Source: Hevea brasiliensis
Taxonomy: Eukaryota > Streptophyta > Magnoliopsida > Malpighiales > Euphorbiaceae
Direction: 5' to 3'
Assembly (NCBI RefSeq): GCF_030052815.1
Contig: NC_079510.1
Span: 47,830,725 to 47,894,724, forward strand
DNA length: 64,000 nt
A program made the position numbers and the translations under genes. Numbering within the stretch: position 1 is the first letter of the stretch; every line of letters starts with the position of its first letter. Below the pieces are notes generated by a model. It worked only from the letters and a program-made list of their open reading frames with translations. It had not been told where the DNA came from and ran no database searches. Shown piece by piece: positions 34,397-44,396 of the stretch.

Positions 34397-34432
<36 letters not shown>

Positions 34433-34648
34433 GAGAGAGAGAGAGAGAGAGAGAGAGAACAAGGGAGAAAGAGAGGAGAGAGAGAGAATGAGGGAGAGAG
34501 ATAGAGACAAAAGGGAGAGAGAGATGAATTAAATAGAAAAAAAATTAGAAAATGTTACATGACACGTCACGTGACAATTCCGATGTAAAAAGTCAAAATT
34601 AAAAGTTTTGGATATAATTAGCAATCAAGTTAAAGGTTTAGATTTATC
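34165..34648. mobile_element. foldback MITE with a CT/GA core
   Basis: The left arm (34165 to ~34400) and the reverse complement of the right arm (~34500-34648) share AATTTAAAC.TTTA..TTGATT, GACTTTTTACA, GAATTGTCA.GTGA and TCTAATTTTTTT. The centre is a (CT)n tract switching to (GA)n at TTGG near 34430, itself a near-perfect hairpin. There is no coding capacity, and no target duplication could be defined. Confidence 0.65.
34366..34520. repeat. (CT)n-(GA)n inverted microsatellite
   Basis: Pyrimidine repeat CTCTCT and related variants up to ~34430 are followed by the complementary GAGAGA repeat to ~34520. Each strand can fold back on itself. Confidence 0.9.
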
Positions 34649-34814
34649 TTTATAAAAAGCTTAAAAAAAAAAAAAGGTTGTTAGTCTCCAACGCAAACGA
34701 TTCAGATGCATTGAATTTGAATCAATTATTTGGGTGATGATGTGATTAATAAAGGATTGATACATTTCCACCCAAAAAAAAAAAAAAAAAGGATTCATAC
34801 ATGTTGGAGTTGCC

Positions 34815-35332
34815 AGCCAAGACACATCTTAGCAATTGCCCGAGGTTGGATCTCGTAAATTTAATTGTGATGCATCTTATGTTGCTTCTATAAGGCATCA
34901 GTTTATTGCTATTATTGCCAAGAATGAAGCTGGGCAAGTTGTGGATGGTTTGATCACTAAAGTGAGCTGCTCATCGGTTTTAGTTGCAGATGCAATAGCT
35001 TGGAGGTTGGCATTTTAAATGGCTCACAAGTTTGTTGGTTATGCTATCACTATGAAAACCAATTCAGATTTAGTTACGAAAATGGTGATTGGTTTTGATA
35101 TTCCTCCTTGTGAAGTCTATCGTCATACATGATATGGCTCAATTGCATGCATATCCTTCATGGCGACTTGGATCAATTCCAAGAACAGTTAATTTGGTAG
35201 CACATTGGTTTGCCACACATGGCTCTATTCTTAGTTTAAATACCTTCAGTATTCAAGTATGCTGCCTCCGCTGCAACGCATTTTGTATAAGGAGGCTCAA
35301 ACTGATATACATCATTTTGTTAATTAAGGGAG
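34815..35332 (+). mobile_element. RNase H-like remnant of an L1-type LINE
   Basis: Plus-strand text PEVGSRKFNCDASYVAS, FIAIIAKNEAGQVVDGLI, ADAIAWRLAF, then after a stop MAHKFVGYAITMKTNSDLV and later a shifted-frame tail follow the plant LINE RNase H domain (KxNCDAS ... AEAxAxRxA ... D). The RTE-type LINE inserted immediately downstream interrupts whatever followed. It is a pseudogene by its stop codons. Confidence 0.6.
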
Positions 35333-35369
35333 ATACAATCACAATATACAACTCAACTCAACTAAGCCT

Positions 35370-36807
35370 TTATCCCAAAAATTTGGGGTCGGCTATATGG
35401 ATTCGCTTTTTCCACTCTGAACGATTTTGGGTTAAATCCTCAGAAATGTGTAATGCTTCTAAGTCATGCTGTACTACTCTCCTCCAAGTCAATTTAGGTC
35501 TACCCCTTTTTTTCTTTCTATCCTCTAGCCTAATGTGCTCTACTTGTCTAACTGGAGCCTCCGTATGTCTACGCTTCACATGACCAAACCACCTCAATCT
35601 CCCTTCTCTCAACTTATCTTCAATTGGCACCACTCCTACCTTTTCTCTAATACTTTCATTACGGACTTTATCTAGTCTAGTATGGCCACTCATCCACCTT
35701 AACATTCTCATCTCTGCAACTCTTATCTTAGATGCATACGACTCTTTCAGTGCCCAACACTCACTACCATATAGCATAGCCGGTCGTATGGCTGTACGGT
35801 AAAATTTTCCTTTTAATTTATTGGGAATCTTACGATCACATAAAACTCCCGTGGCACGTCTCCACTTCAACCATCCGGCTTTAATCCTATGACTAACATC
35901 CTCCTCACATCCCCCATCTACTTGAAGGATGAGCCTAGATATTTAAAGTGATTACTTTGGGACAGTGCCACTCCATTCAAACTAACTCCTTCCCTATCAC
36001 CGGTTTGGCCTTCACCGAACTTGCAATGCATGTATTCTCTTCGTTCTACTTAACTTAAAACCCTTTGACTCTAGAGTACTTCTCCAAAGTTCTAGCTTCC
36101 TATTGACTCCTTCTCGTGTCTCATCTATCGAACAATATCATCCGCAAACATCATGCACCAAGGAATACTCTCTTGTATATGTTTCAGTTCATCTAAAACT
36201 AATGTAAAAAGGTAAGGGCTTATGGCTGATCCTTGGTGTAATCCAATTGAGATCGGAAAATCTCTTGTGTCCCCTCCCACTGTGCGCACAATAGTAGTTG
36301 CTCCTTCATACATATCTTTCAATACTTGTATGTACCTAATAGATACCCTCTTTTGTTCTAATGCATTCCATAAGACCTCTCTTGGAACACTATCATAAGC
36401 CTTCTCCAAATCAATAAAAACCATGTGTAGATCTTTCTTCCCATCTCTATATTTCTCCATCAAGCTTCTAATGAGAAAGATCGCTTCCATCGTTGAGCGA
36501 GCAGGCATGAAACCAAATTGATTGAGAGAGATAGAAGTATCATGACGTGTCGATGCTCCACAACTCTCTCCCACAACTTCATAGTATGGCTCATGAGTTT
36601 AATTCCCCTATAGTTTGAGCAACTCTGTATGTCTACCTTATTTTTAAAAATAGGTACTAAAATACTCTTCCTCCATTCATCAGGCATTTTCTTTGAGTTT
36701 AGAATCTTATTAAATAATTTAGTTAACCATGCCACTCCCATATCTCCCAAATACTTCCACACTTCAATTGGTATTTCATCGGGTCCACAGGCTTTACCTA
36801 CTTTCAT
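35370..36807 (-). pseudogene. LINE reverse transcriptase region (broken)
   Basis: KACGPDEIPIEVWKYLG and PIFKNKVDIQSCSNYRGI (36807-36460) begin the RT fingers. After a frameshift come [56 protein letters not shown] and MMFADDIV (36574-36125), so the active-site F-A-D-D box is present. After a further gap the thumb and C-terminal region resumes as MLYGSECWALK, MRMLRWM and RLRWFGHVKRR (35870-35370). At least three frame breaks mean no functional protein. Confidence 0.9.
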
Positions 36808-36857
36808 TCTCTTAAGTGCTTCCTTTACTTCTAAAGATCTAATCCTTCTAGTATAAT

Positions 36858-38518
36858 TTACATTCTTTTTATTGTTCTATAATATATATTCACGCTATTT
36901 CCATTTTGACTATTATTAAAGAGATCATTAAAATAATTTCTCCATCTTTCTTTAATGTCCTCATCTTTCACCAACACTTTTCCTTCTTTATCCTTAATGC
37001 ACCTAACTTGATTGAGATCTTGACATTTCCTTTCTCTACTCCTTGCTAATCTATAAATATTTTTCTCCCCTTCTTTAGTTCCAAGTTTCTCATATAACTG
37101 TTCAAAGGCCTGTGCTCTTGCTTGGCTAACTGCCTTTTTTGCCTCTTTCTTTGCTATCTTGTACTGTTCATATGCCTCATTATTATCACATTTAGGTAAT
37201 TTCTTATACCATTCCCTTTTTCTCTTCACTGCCTTTTGTACTTCCTCATTCCACCACCATCTCTCTTTTGAGGGTGGTCCATGTCCTTTAGACTCCCCAA
37301 GTACTTTTCTAGCTACTTCTCTAATCTTTGATGCCATCTGTATCCACATATCATTGGCCTCCATATCTAGCTTCCATACTTCGGACTCAAGAAGCTCATT
37401 TTTGAACTTCACTTGCTTTACTCCTTTGAACTCCCACCACTTTGTTCGAGCTACACTATTTCTTCTGACCTTACTTGAATTGTTCCTAAACTTGACATCC
37501 AAGACCACCAACCTATGTTGACTTGTTAAAGCCTCTCCTGGAATGACCTTGCAATCCTTGCATAGAGCTCTATTTGTCTTCCTGGTTAAGAGGAAGTCGA
37601 TTTGGCTTCTATGTTGCCCACTTTTGAAAGTCACTAAATGTGACTCTCTTTTTATAAAGTAGGTATTTGCTAGTATTAAGTCGTATGCCATAGCAAAATC
37701 CAGGATACTTTTTCCCTCCTCATTTCGACTGCCAAAACCAAAACCTCCATGAACATTCTCATAACCTTGCCTATCACTTCCTACATGTCCATTCAAATCT
37801 CCACCAATGAAAACATTCTCTTCATTCGGTATGCTTTGCATTAAATCATCCATATCTTCCCAAAACCTTTGTTTACTCTCACTGTCTAGTCCTATTTGTG
37901 GGGCATAAGCACTAACTATATTTATTGTTTCTCCGTCTAGTACTAGCTTTACTAGTATAATTCTATCTCCTACTCTTTTCACAGCTACTACTGCGTCTTT
38001 CAATGTCCTGTCTATGATTATAACCACTCCTTTATTGTTTCTCTCATTTCCTGTAAAGCACAATTTGTACCTGAATTACCCACTTCCTTACTTTTCTCTC
38101 CTACCCATTTAGTCTCCTGAATGCAAGCAATATTCACCCTTCTCCTTTCCAAGGTATCCACAAGCTCCATTAATTTTCCTGTAAGTGATCCAACATTCCA
38201 AGTACCAACCCTGATCCTCTTCCTATCCTGATCCTTCCTAATTGGTCTCCTTCTATAATATCTTCTATTATTTTCTATGTCTATCTTGTGTTCTGTTCCA
38301 CTATTTGTTCTATTATCTGTCCTATGGACTAACTTCTTTACCCACACCCGTCCATGATGTGGGAACCCTTGCTCACTTAATACCACACCCGGGCGCCGGC
38401 ATGGCGCGTCGCTTTCGGTGAACGCCCTACACCCTTGCATATTTATCACTACACCCGGGCTCCGATGTAGCGCGTCGTTAGTAGAGGACGCCCCAACGTT
38501 TATATCATTTGAATCCAT
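36858..38518 (-). pseudogene. LINE apurinic-type endonuclease region (two frames)
   Basis: Frame one (38518 to ~38050) carries RIRVGTWNVGSLTGK and ACIQETKW, the first two motifs of the exonuclease-endonuclease-phosphatase fold. It continues after a frameshift near 38050 as MCFTGNERNNKGVVIIIDRT, IVSAYAPQIG, FIGGDLNGHVG, QIDFLLTR and SQHRLVVLDV, the remaining catalytic segments including the final His. Homologues are often annotated in plants as craniofacial development protein 2-like. A further frame break follows at ~36860. Confidence 0.88.
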
Positions 38519-38638
38519 ATCATAGGGCGTGACGAAATTTTTACGCTGGTTGTCACCTACCGCAACCCTCCTCCTTTATCCGGGCTTGGGACCGGCTAAG
38601 CGCAAACTACTTAGGCGGAGTTATACAATCACAGTATA

Positions 38639-38969
38639 GAAAAAGAGAAAATGGACACATAATTTACATGATTCAACCATATACAGACAAGACATTAGGC
38701 ATGAACGAAAAATTCCAATATCATAGACAGAAAGTTACAACCTTTGTAAAATCTCCAAACAAAAATACTGATAGATTGACTAAAATCTTACATACTGCAA
38801 GTAAAGTTTACAATATTTATACTAATCTACACAAATCTCTCAAAATATTCAATTTGCATTGCATCATGGAATTTTCGGTCGAGTTGCAATTCGACCAAAT
38901 AAAATCATATTTGAATAAAGTTGCATCATAACAAAATCATCAAAGATTGCTCCTCACTCCTCATTGGGC
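38639..38969. other. spacer right of the LINE
   Basis: No recognisable content. Confidence 0.4.
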
Positions 38970-39640
38970 GAGCCAATAGAATCGACAAGACCCCAGTTGG
39001 TAAAGGTGCCTAAAATCTGCAGCTACAAAGGCCTGTAATGGTGCACTTGTGGAACGATTGTCACTCCTTGACCATGCATGAAGATGAAGAGGTTCAGAGT
39101 TCACATTTCACAGCTTGAGTAAAACTACGATTTATGATTTTAGAGTGCTCCTCTTCCTGAGTCCTTCATACACCGACTCAAGTCCATAGAACATAGGGTG
39201 ATAATAAATTAGTTTGCTTTGACAAAGCCTCAAATTTTATAGAAAAAATGTAAATGATAGATCTAACAATAATAATAATAATAAGAATAGGATCTTTACC
39301 TGAGCCAGTATCTATGCCACAACATTACAGCAGTGACGGGACTGACCATGCCAAGGCGACATGTGTAGCTCTTCCATCAACAGTCAGGTAAATTGATACA
39401 TGGTATGTTCTGATATTCAATTATTTAATCACAGATTCAGTTATGAATGTCAACGTACATAAGGGGATTTAAGTAAAGAACAGAACAGCATAAACACACA
39501 GAGAACAAAACATTGACCCCTCAACATGAACTGCAATTTTTTTTAGAAAATAAGGTGTTAGGTATATCAAAGATGCACTAATAGATGAAATAGAACTTGC
39601 CTTTACCACTAGAACCCTTAAGAAGCCTGTTTGCTATAGT
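38970..39640 (-). pseudogene. decayed copy of ketol-acid reductoisomerase (KARI)
   Basis: Three pieces match KARI exons in minus-strand order. Around 39595-39615 there is GAACTTGCCTTTAC preceded by AATAGATGAAA, like the 3' edge of exon 3 and its intron. At 39350-39405 the minus strand reads TVDGRATHVALAWSV, compared with [15 protein letters not shown] in exon 6. It is directly followed (39297-39345) by the end of exon 9 with its donor, GGCTCAG|GTAA. Around 38980-39035 the text matches exon 10 (GACAAGACCCCAGTTGG, CTACAAAGGCCTGT). Splice-site remnants show a genomic rather than processed copy, with a large internal deletion fusing exon 6 to exon 9. Confidence 0.65.
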
Positions 39641-40376
39641 AAACAGTGAATCACATCATGCTACACTCAGTGGTTCTCACTCTTTGTCAAGCCTGGTAAA
39701 CAATGTTTCATATTCAGTAAATGACAGAATCAATTTATATTTCAAAAACATTTTCAAGGAACAATGTTGAGAAGAAAGAAAAGTACAATAAACTTATCAG
39801 ATAAATAAAATAAGATCTGATACAGCGTTCATATTGCAATTGTTATGATGAGTAAAACACAGTTACCTGAACAAACTGGCTCCAGTATCCTTGGCGAGGA
39901 TTGAATTTTTGTTGAGAGAACCTGATGGAGATAAAAATAAAATAAAATAAAATTGAGGTCCTACTCATGCCTTGTGCAACAGAAGTATCAATTTATGCTC
40001 ATCTATAACAAGGGCAAAAACCTATGCAAATTTGACCGAATCCTATGTGATTTCGCAAAATTCTCATTTTAGTTAGATGCTTGACAATATTTTCACAACT
40101 TATGTGTTTTCCACACGGTATTCGCTAATAATCAACCCGACTTACCAGTGCCAGTGTTGAAAGATGAACTCAATGAGCGTCTAATGCATAAAGAAGGAAA
40201 TTTTGTATCAGAACCCTGCTAGGAACAACCAAGAATGAATTACAAAAACATGGCATGAACATTCAAAGAAGACAGCAGTGAAGGGAAGACAGAGGGAAGG
40301 AAAAAAACTGAAATTGAGTTGCAATTGTCATGCCTTATCTTGCTGGATTGGACGGATGCAAGAAAAGAGAATCTGT
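39641..40376. other. spacer between KARI relic and NLR 2
   Basis: Probably contains the NLR 2 3' untranslated region. No gene is seen. Confidence 0.4.
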
Positions 40377-43300
40377 CTAGCCTTTTATCTCACTGATGGT
40401 AACATTGTCGATTTCCACGAAGGGAATGTGAGAAATCTTGGGCCAATCTTCCCCATTCTCACGTTGACACCTTTGTTTCAGCATAGAACAACCAGAGATG
40501 ATTAGAGAAGTAAGGGAAGAAGGCAGCCCCTCTACTGGCAAGGACTGTAACATAGGGCACTTCCAAATCTTCAATTCTCCAAGACAGGAGAGGTTTTGAA
40601 GTCCCCTATAGTCTAGAGACTTCAGATTTTGAAAATCCTTGATTTTAAGAGAGGTAAGAGTGCAAGGCAGCAGCATCTCATCTGGAAAGGATTCCACATC
40701 TTTATCCTTGCCAATAGTCAAGTTTAAAAGAGAATGGAGTCTCCGCAAACCCCATTGCATGCGACCAGCAATAAGTTTATTGCAACGTAGGACCGCAAGT
40801 GATTCTAATTTAGAGGGTAGACCCCCTGCTGGAAACGACACAAGTTCCTGGCAATTGAAGATCACCAGCTTCATAAGGCAAGGGAGGAGGGAGTGCATAC
40901 TTCCTGGAAGCTCTTTCAAATTTGGGCAGTTCTTTATCGTCAGTTCTCTGAGAGAGATGAGGCATTGAAGGCCTTTAGAGTCTAAATATTTCAGATACTT
41001 ATAACTTGAGATTGTGAGAGAGGTAACAGTAGAGGGCAGCAGTATCTCTTCTGGAAACGACTCCACTTCCTCAATCGTGCCAATAAGAAACTCCGACAGA
41101 GAGGGAAGCCTTGGTAAATCCCATCGCAAGCGGCTGTCAAAGAGTTTGTTACAGTGATGGATCCAAAGCAATTGTAACTTGGAAGGCAAACCCCCTTGTG
41201 GAAAGGACACAAGTTCTGCACAATGAGATAACCTCAAATCCACAAGAGAAGGAAGGAGGGAGTGCATAAGTTCTGGCAGGGACTTCAAATTTAAGCAATC
41301 CTTTAGCTCAAGCTTTGTCAAATTTGGGGCTGCTAATCCTCCTCCGGGAAAAGATAATAGACTTGGGCAGTTGGATATTACTAACGAGCTAAGACGTGTC
41401 GAGTCCCCCAAAGGTCCTCCAGAAGCAGAAAGGGATTCAAAATTTGCACATCCACTGATACTAAGTGTCTTTAACCTGGAAAAATGTTCTAATGGGAAGC
41501 ACTTAAGTGCATTGCAGTTTCTGATTTCTATTTCATCTACATTAGTGGAAAGACCACCCATTTGCACCAGCAGAGGATCAAAAGGGTGGCATTGGAATCT
41601 TTCCACTTTCAGACGCTGCAACCCAGAAGACATTTTCCCAAACAAAAAATTACGATAGTCATCCACCAATTTAATTGAAAGAATAATTGGAGCCCTTGGA
41701 AGTGAAGCCCCAAGCTGCTGGCATCCCTGGATCTCAAGCATTGTTAATGAAGGAAGATTACTGGGTAAGGTATTGGTTAAGTTGGGACATTTTTTGATGG
41801 AAAGCTTTTGAAGAAGAGGGAAAGCTTCATCACCATAAGAAATCCACTCCCGCCATTGTGGCATGCTTTCGAACCTTAAAATTTCAAGGGATCCAAATGG
41901 CTTTTTCATGCTTGTGCTATTACCGTAGAACTCATCACCAATAGCTACTACTCCATCAAATGCTTTGATCGAAAGGATCTTCAGAGACACCAACTGCCCG
42001 AGTGGGGGTAAGAAGGAGCAGTATTTACATCCGTTTAGCTGCATGGTTGCCAAATTTGAGAAAGAAGAGTTTCCTACCCAAACTGGAAATCTTGTACCCC
42101 CATAACCAACAATTAGAAGACTCTCCACATTTCTATGAGGCTCTAGTTGCTCAAGAACATCTCTGTCATGCAGTGAATTATCAGTGTCACCATTCCATCT
42201 CAACTGCAGCTCCTCCAGGTGCTTCTTACCCTTCAAATTAGCTTGCAAAGCGTCGCTAGCATCCAGGACATTTTGAAGATTCCAAAACCCAAGCTTTCCC
42301 CTCAGATACTGAAGCTCTGCTAACTCTTTAATGCTAGAGCCACTGTGACTTCCCAAAACAAAATCGGTTAACTTTCTGAGCTTTGTTAGTTTCCCCATGT
42401 GTAGTGGCATCTCTTTCAAGCTTGTATCAGTAATTTCAAGATGACACAAGTTCATTAGCTTCCCCATGTTGGCTGGCAACTCAACTAGATCTTTGCACTT
42501 CATCAAGATTAAAGTTTGTAAATTGTACAAACTGCAGACAGATTCTGGTAATCTCTTAATAGGCGTTCCAGCAAAACTCAAATATCTTAAATGTTTGAAC
42601 TTGCCAATTGAATCCGGTAGCACAACTACATTATCATAATGCGATAGAGATAGCACACGCAGTCGCAGAAGCATTGGCAGCAAATCATGCATTACCTCAC
42701 TGTCAATCTCTTCAGAAATCGAATGACTTGACAAACTTACTGATAAGAATGCACGTAGCAACTTAGCTTCGTAGATGGTCTCAAACCTTTTCAAGGCATC
42801 ATGCCTTGTTCTTAAATATGACAAATGACGAGTTTTTTGGGTAATCTTGCAGGAACTATCATCCTCTAATCTAACACAAAATTCTCCAAACACAAATTTG
42901 GCCAAGTCATTTATAAGGTCATGCATAACAAAATGCATCGGACTACGTCTTGATTGTTGAAAAAATGACCTCGACATAAGTTCCTGAAAGTATTCCTCAC
43001 CTAACTCAATTGCCTCCTTATCTCCTATCGGCTGATCCAAAAATCCCTCTGCCATCCACAAGCAAATTAACTTCTCCTTTCGAATTTGATAATCCTTGGG
43101 CAATATTGCACAATAAGCAAAGCAACGCTTTAATTGGGAGGGGAGATAATGATAGCTCAACCTTAGAGCTGGAAGGATATTATCATTTGACAAATTCCAC
43201 AAGCTACTCTTCAAGACCTTCTCCCATTCTTTAGCATTTTCTTTGGAGCGCAAGAGGCCAGCTAGTGCTTTTGCAGCTAAAGGTAGACCTTTGCATTTTC

Positions 43301-44396
43301 TCACTATTTCTCTACCGATTGGTTCTAAGTTTGAATATGAGCCGAAATTTCCATCAGTAAAAGCATGCTTTGCAAATAAAAACCAACAATCATCATCGCT
43401 CAGTTCCCTTAGATCATGAGTTGGAATTGTGCACATAATTGACGCTACATTTTGGTTGCGAGTTGTGACAACTATCCTACTTTCTCGTGCTCCAGCTTTG
43501 AGAGGTCTCCGTAAAATGTCCCAATCACCATACTTATCATTCCAAACATCATCTAAAACAAGCAAAAACTTTTTCCCTCTCAATCTTGTTTTCAGCTCAA
43601 GTTGAAGCTTATTCAAAGTGTTGGCGTCAGAAGTTTTTGAAGTTATCTCCTCAAAAATGTCTTTTGTTATTTTAAAAACATTGAATTCTTCTGAAACATA
43701 GACCCATGCTTTAAGATCAAACCATTCTTGTACTCTGCTATCATTGTAAACATGCTGAGCAAGGGTGGTTTTACCAATCCCACCCATGCCTACTATTGGA
43801 ATCACTCCTAGGTCATTGACATTTGCATCATCAGATAATAGCAAGTCTATTAAAGTGTTCTTATCGCCATCCCTACCATAAAAACCATATTCATCCACCA
43901 CAGAAGTTGTTGGTATTTTCTGCTGAAAAGGTTTTTCTTCTACACCCTCTTTCAAATTCAGACCTAGAGAATCCTTCTGTTTTAATAAAAATTCAAGTCT
44001 ATCGAGTATATTTTCTAAATTGACTTCCATTTCCTTTCCAAATGGATCACGAAAAGCGAAAAAGTTCCGCACCTGATTTGCGATGGAATGAGACCCAGCT
44101 TCCAACTTTGATCGCAGAGCTTCATAAGCAATGCTATCCAACAGGTCATCAGCCTCGTAGACAGCATCTTTAAGTTCATCGAGCCACTGTTTCACAGTTA
44201 ACTTGGCCATTTGCTTTTCCTCTGCATCATCAAGCAGTCCATTGACAGATATCATTGTGGTCTTCAGTTTCATAAGCAGTCCTTCATTGAGCTTTCGGCC
44301 CCTGAAGAAGTCCAAAACCTCGTGGGAAGCCATCCTGTCAAACAAAACCTGAAGAAAAGCAGAGATAACCGATCCTCCTACCAAAGCCCCAGCCAT
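40377..44396 (-). CDS. CC-NBS-LRR resistance protein (R13L1/RPP13-like), 1339 aa
   Basis: A paralogue of the gene at 27.5-31.4 kb, same strand and single coding exon. The N-domain starts MAGALVGGSVISAFLQVLFD and includes EADDLLDSIAYEAL. NB-ARC motifs: P-loop GMGGIGKTTLAQ, kinase-2 KFLLVLDDVWND, RNBS-B SRIVVTTRN, GLPL as KGLPLAAK, RNBS-D CFAYCAILPKDYQI, and MHD as FVMHDLINDLAKFV. A long LRR array follows, ending LKQRCQRENGEDWPKISHIP, the normal family end. It should be an intracellular immune receptor. The frame is open 70 codons further upstream, but a 3' splice site (TTTGCAG|ATTGG) lies 13 bases before this ATG and a donor (TTGCAG|GTTCG) ~100 bases before, so that extension is read as 5'-UTR with an intron. 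Confidence 0.94.
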   Translation of the reverse strand: MAGALVGGSVISAFLQVLFDRMASHEVLDFFRGRKLNEGLLMKLKTTMISVNGLLDDAEEKQMAKLTVKQWLDELKDAVYEADDLLDSIAYEALRSKLEAGSHSIANQVRNFFAFRDPFGKEMEVNLENILDRLEFLLKQKDSLGLNLKEGVEEKPFQQKIPTTSVVDEYGFYGRDGDKNTLIDLLLSDDANVNDLGVIPIVGMGGIGKTTLAQHVYNDSRVQEWFDLKAWVYVSEEFNVFKITKDIFEEITSKTSDANTLNKLQLELKTRLRGKKFLLVLDDVWNDKYGDWDILRRPLKAGARESRIVVTTRNQNVASIMCTIPTHDLRELSDDDCWFLFAKHAFTDGNFGSYSNLEPIGREIVRKCKGLPLAAKALAGLLRSKENAKEWEKVLKSSLWNLSNDNILPALRLSYHYLPSQLKRCFAYCAILPKDYQIRKEKLICLWMAEGFLDQPIGDKEAIELGEEYFQELMSRSFFQQSRRSPMHFVMHDLINDLAKFVFGEFCVRLEDDSSCKITQKTRHLSYLRTRHDALKRFETIYEAKLLRAFLSVSLSSHSISEEIDSEVMHDLLPMLLRLRVLSLSHYDNVVVLPDSIGKFKHLRYLSFAGTPIKRLPESVCSLYNLQTLILMKCKDLVELPANMGKLMNLCHLEITDTSLKEMPLHMGKLTKLRKLTDFVLGSHSGSSIKELAELQYLRGKLGFWNLQNVLDASDALQANLKGKKHLEELQLRWNGDTDNSLHDRDVLEQLEPHRNVESLLIVGYGGTRFPVWVGNSSFSNLATMQLNGCKYCSFLPPLGQLVSLKILSIKAFDGVVAIGDEFYGNSTSMKKPFGSLEILRFESMPQWREWISYGDEAFPLLQKLSIKKCPNLTNTLPSNLPSLTMLEIQGCQQLGASLPRAPIILSIKLVDDYRNFLFGKMSSGLQRLKVERFQCHPFDPLLVQMGGLSTNVDEIEIRNCNALKCFPLEHFSRLKTLSISGCANFESLSASGGPLGDSTRLSSLVISNCPSLLSFPGGGLAAPNLTKLELKDCLNLKSLPELMHSLLPSLVDLRLSHCAELVSFPQGGLPSKLQLLWIHHCNKLFDSRLRWDLPRLPSLSEFLIGTIEEVESFPEEILLPSTVTSLTISSYKYLKYLDSKGLQCLISLRELTIKNCPNLKELPGSMHSLLPCLMKLVIFNCQELVSFPAGGLPSKLESLAVLRCNKLIAGRMQWGLRRLHSLLNLTIGKDKDVESFPDEMLLPCTLTSLKIKDFQNLKSLDYRGLQNLSCLGELKIWKCPMLQSLPVEGLPSSLTSLIISGCSMLKQRCQRENGEDWPKISHIPFVEIDNVTISEIKG

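Larger units (their letters stand above)
35349..38622 (-). mobile_element. full-length RTE-type LINE, frameshifted
   Basis: The 16-base flanks ATACAATCACAATATA (35333-35348) and ATACAATCACAGTATA (38623-38638) are a target-site duplication with one mismatch, so both ends are defined. On the minus strand the 5' end has GCGCTTAGCCGGTCCCAAGC. The 3' end has CCGACCCCAAATTTTTGGG and a short GTTGAGTTGAGTTG tail rather than a long poly(A), as in plant RTE-clade LINEs. The one expected polyprotein (endonuclease plus reverse transcriptase) is split over several frames. The short tail and single mismatch suggest a fairly young insertion. Confidence 0.92.

Noticed and set aside
34746..34830. Possible tiny retroposed insert flanked by GGATTGATACAT/GGATTCATACAT around an A18 tract
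   Set aside because: The insert would be only ~30 bases; replication slippage explains it equally well.
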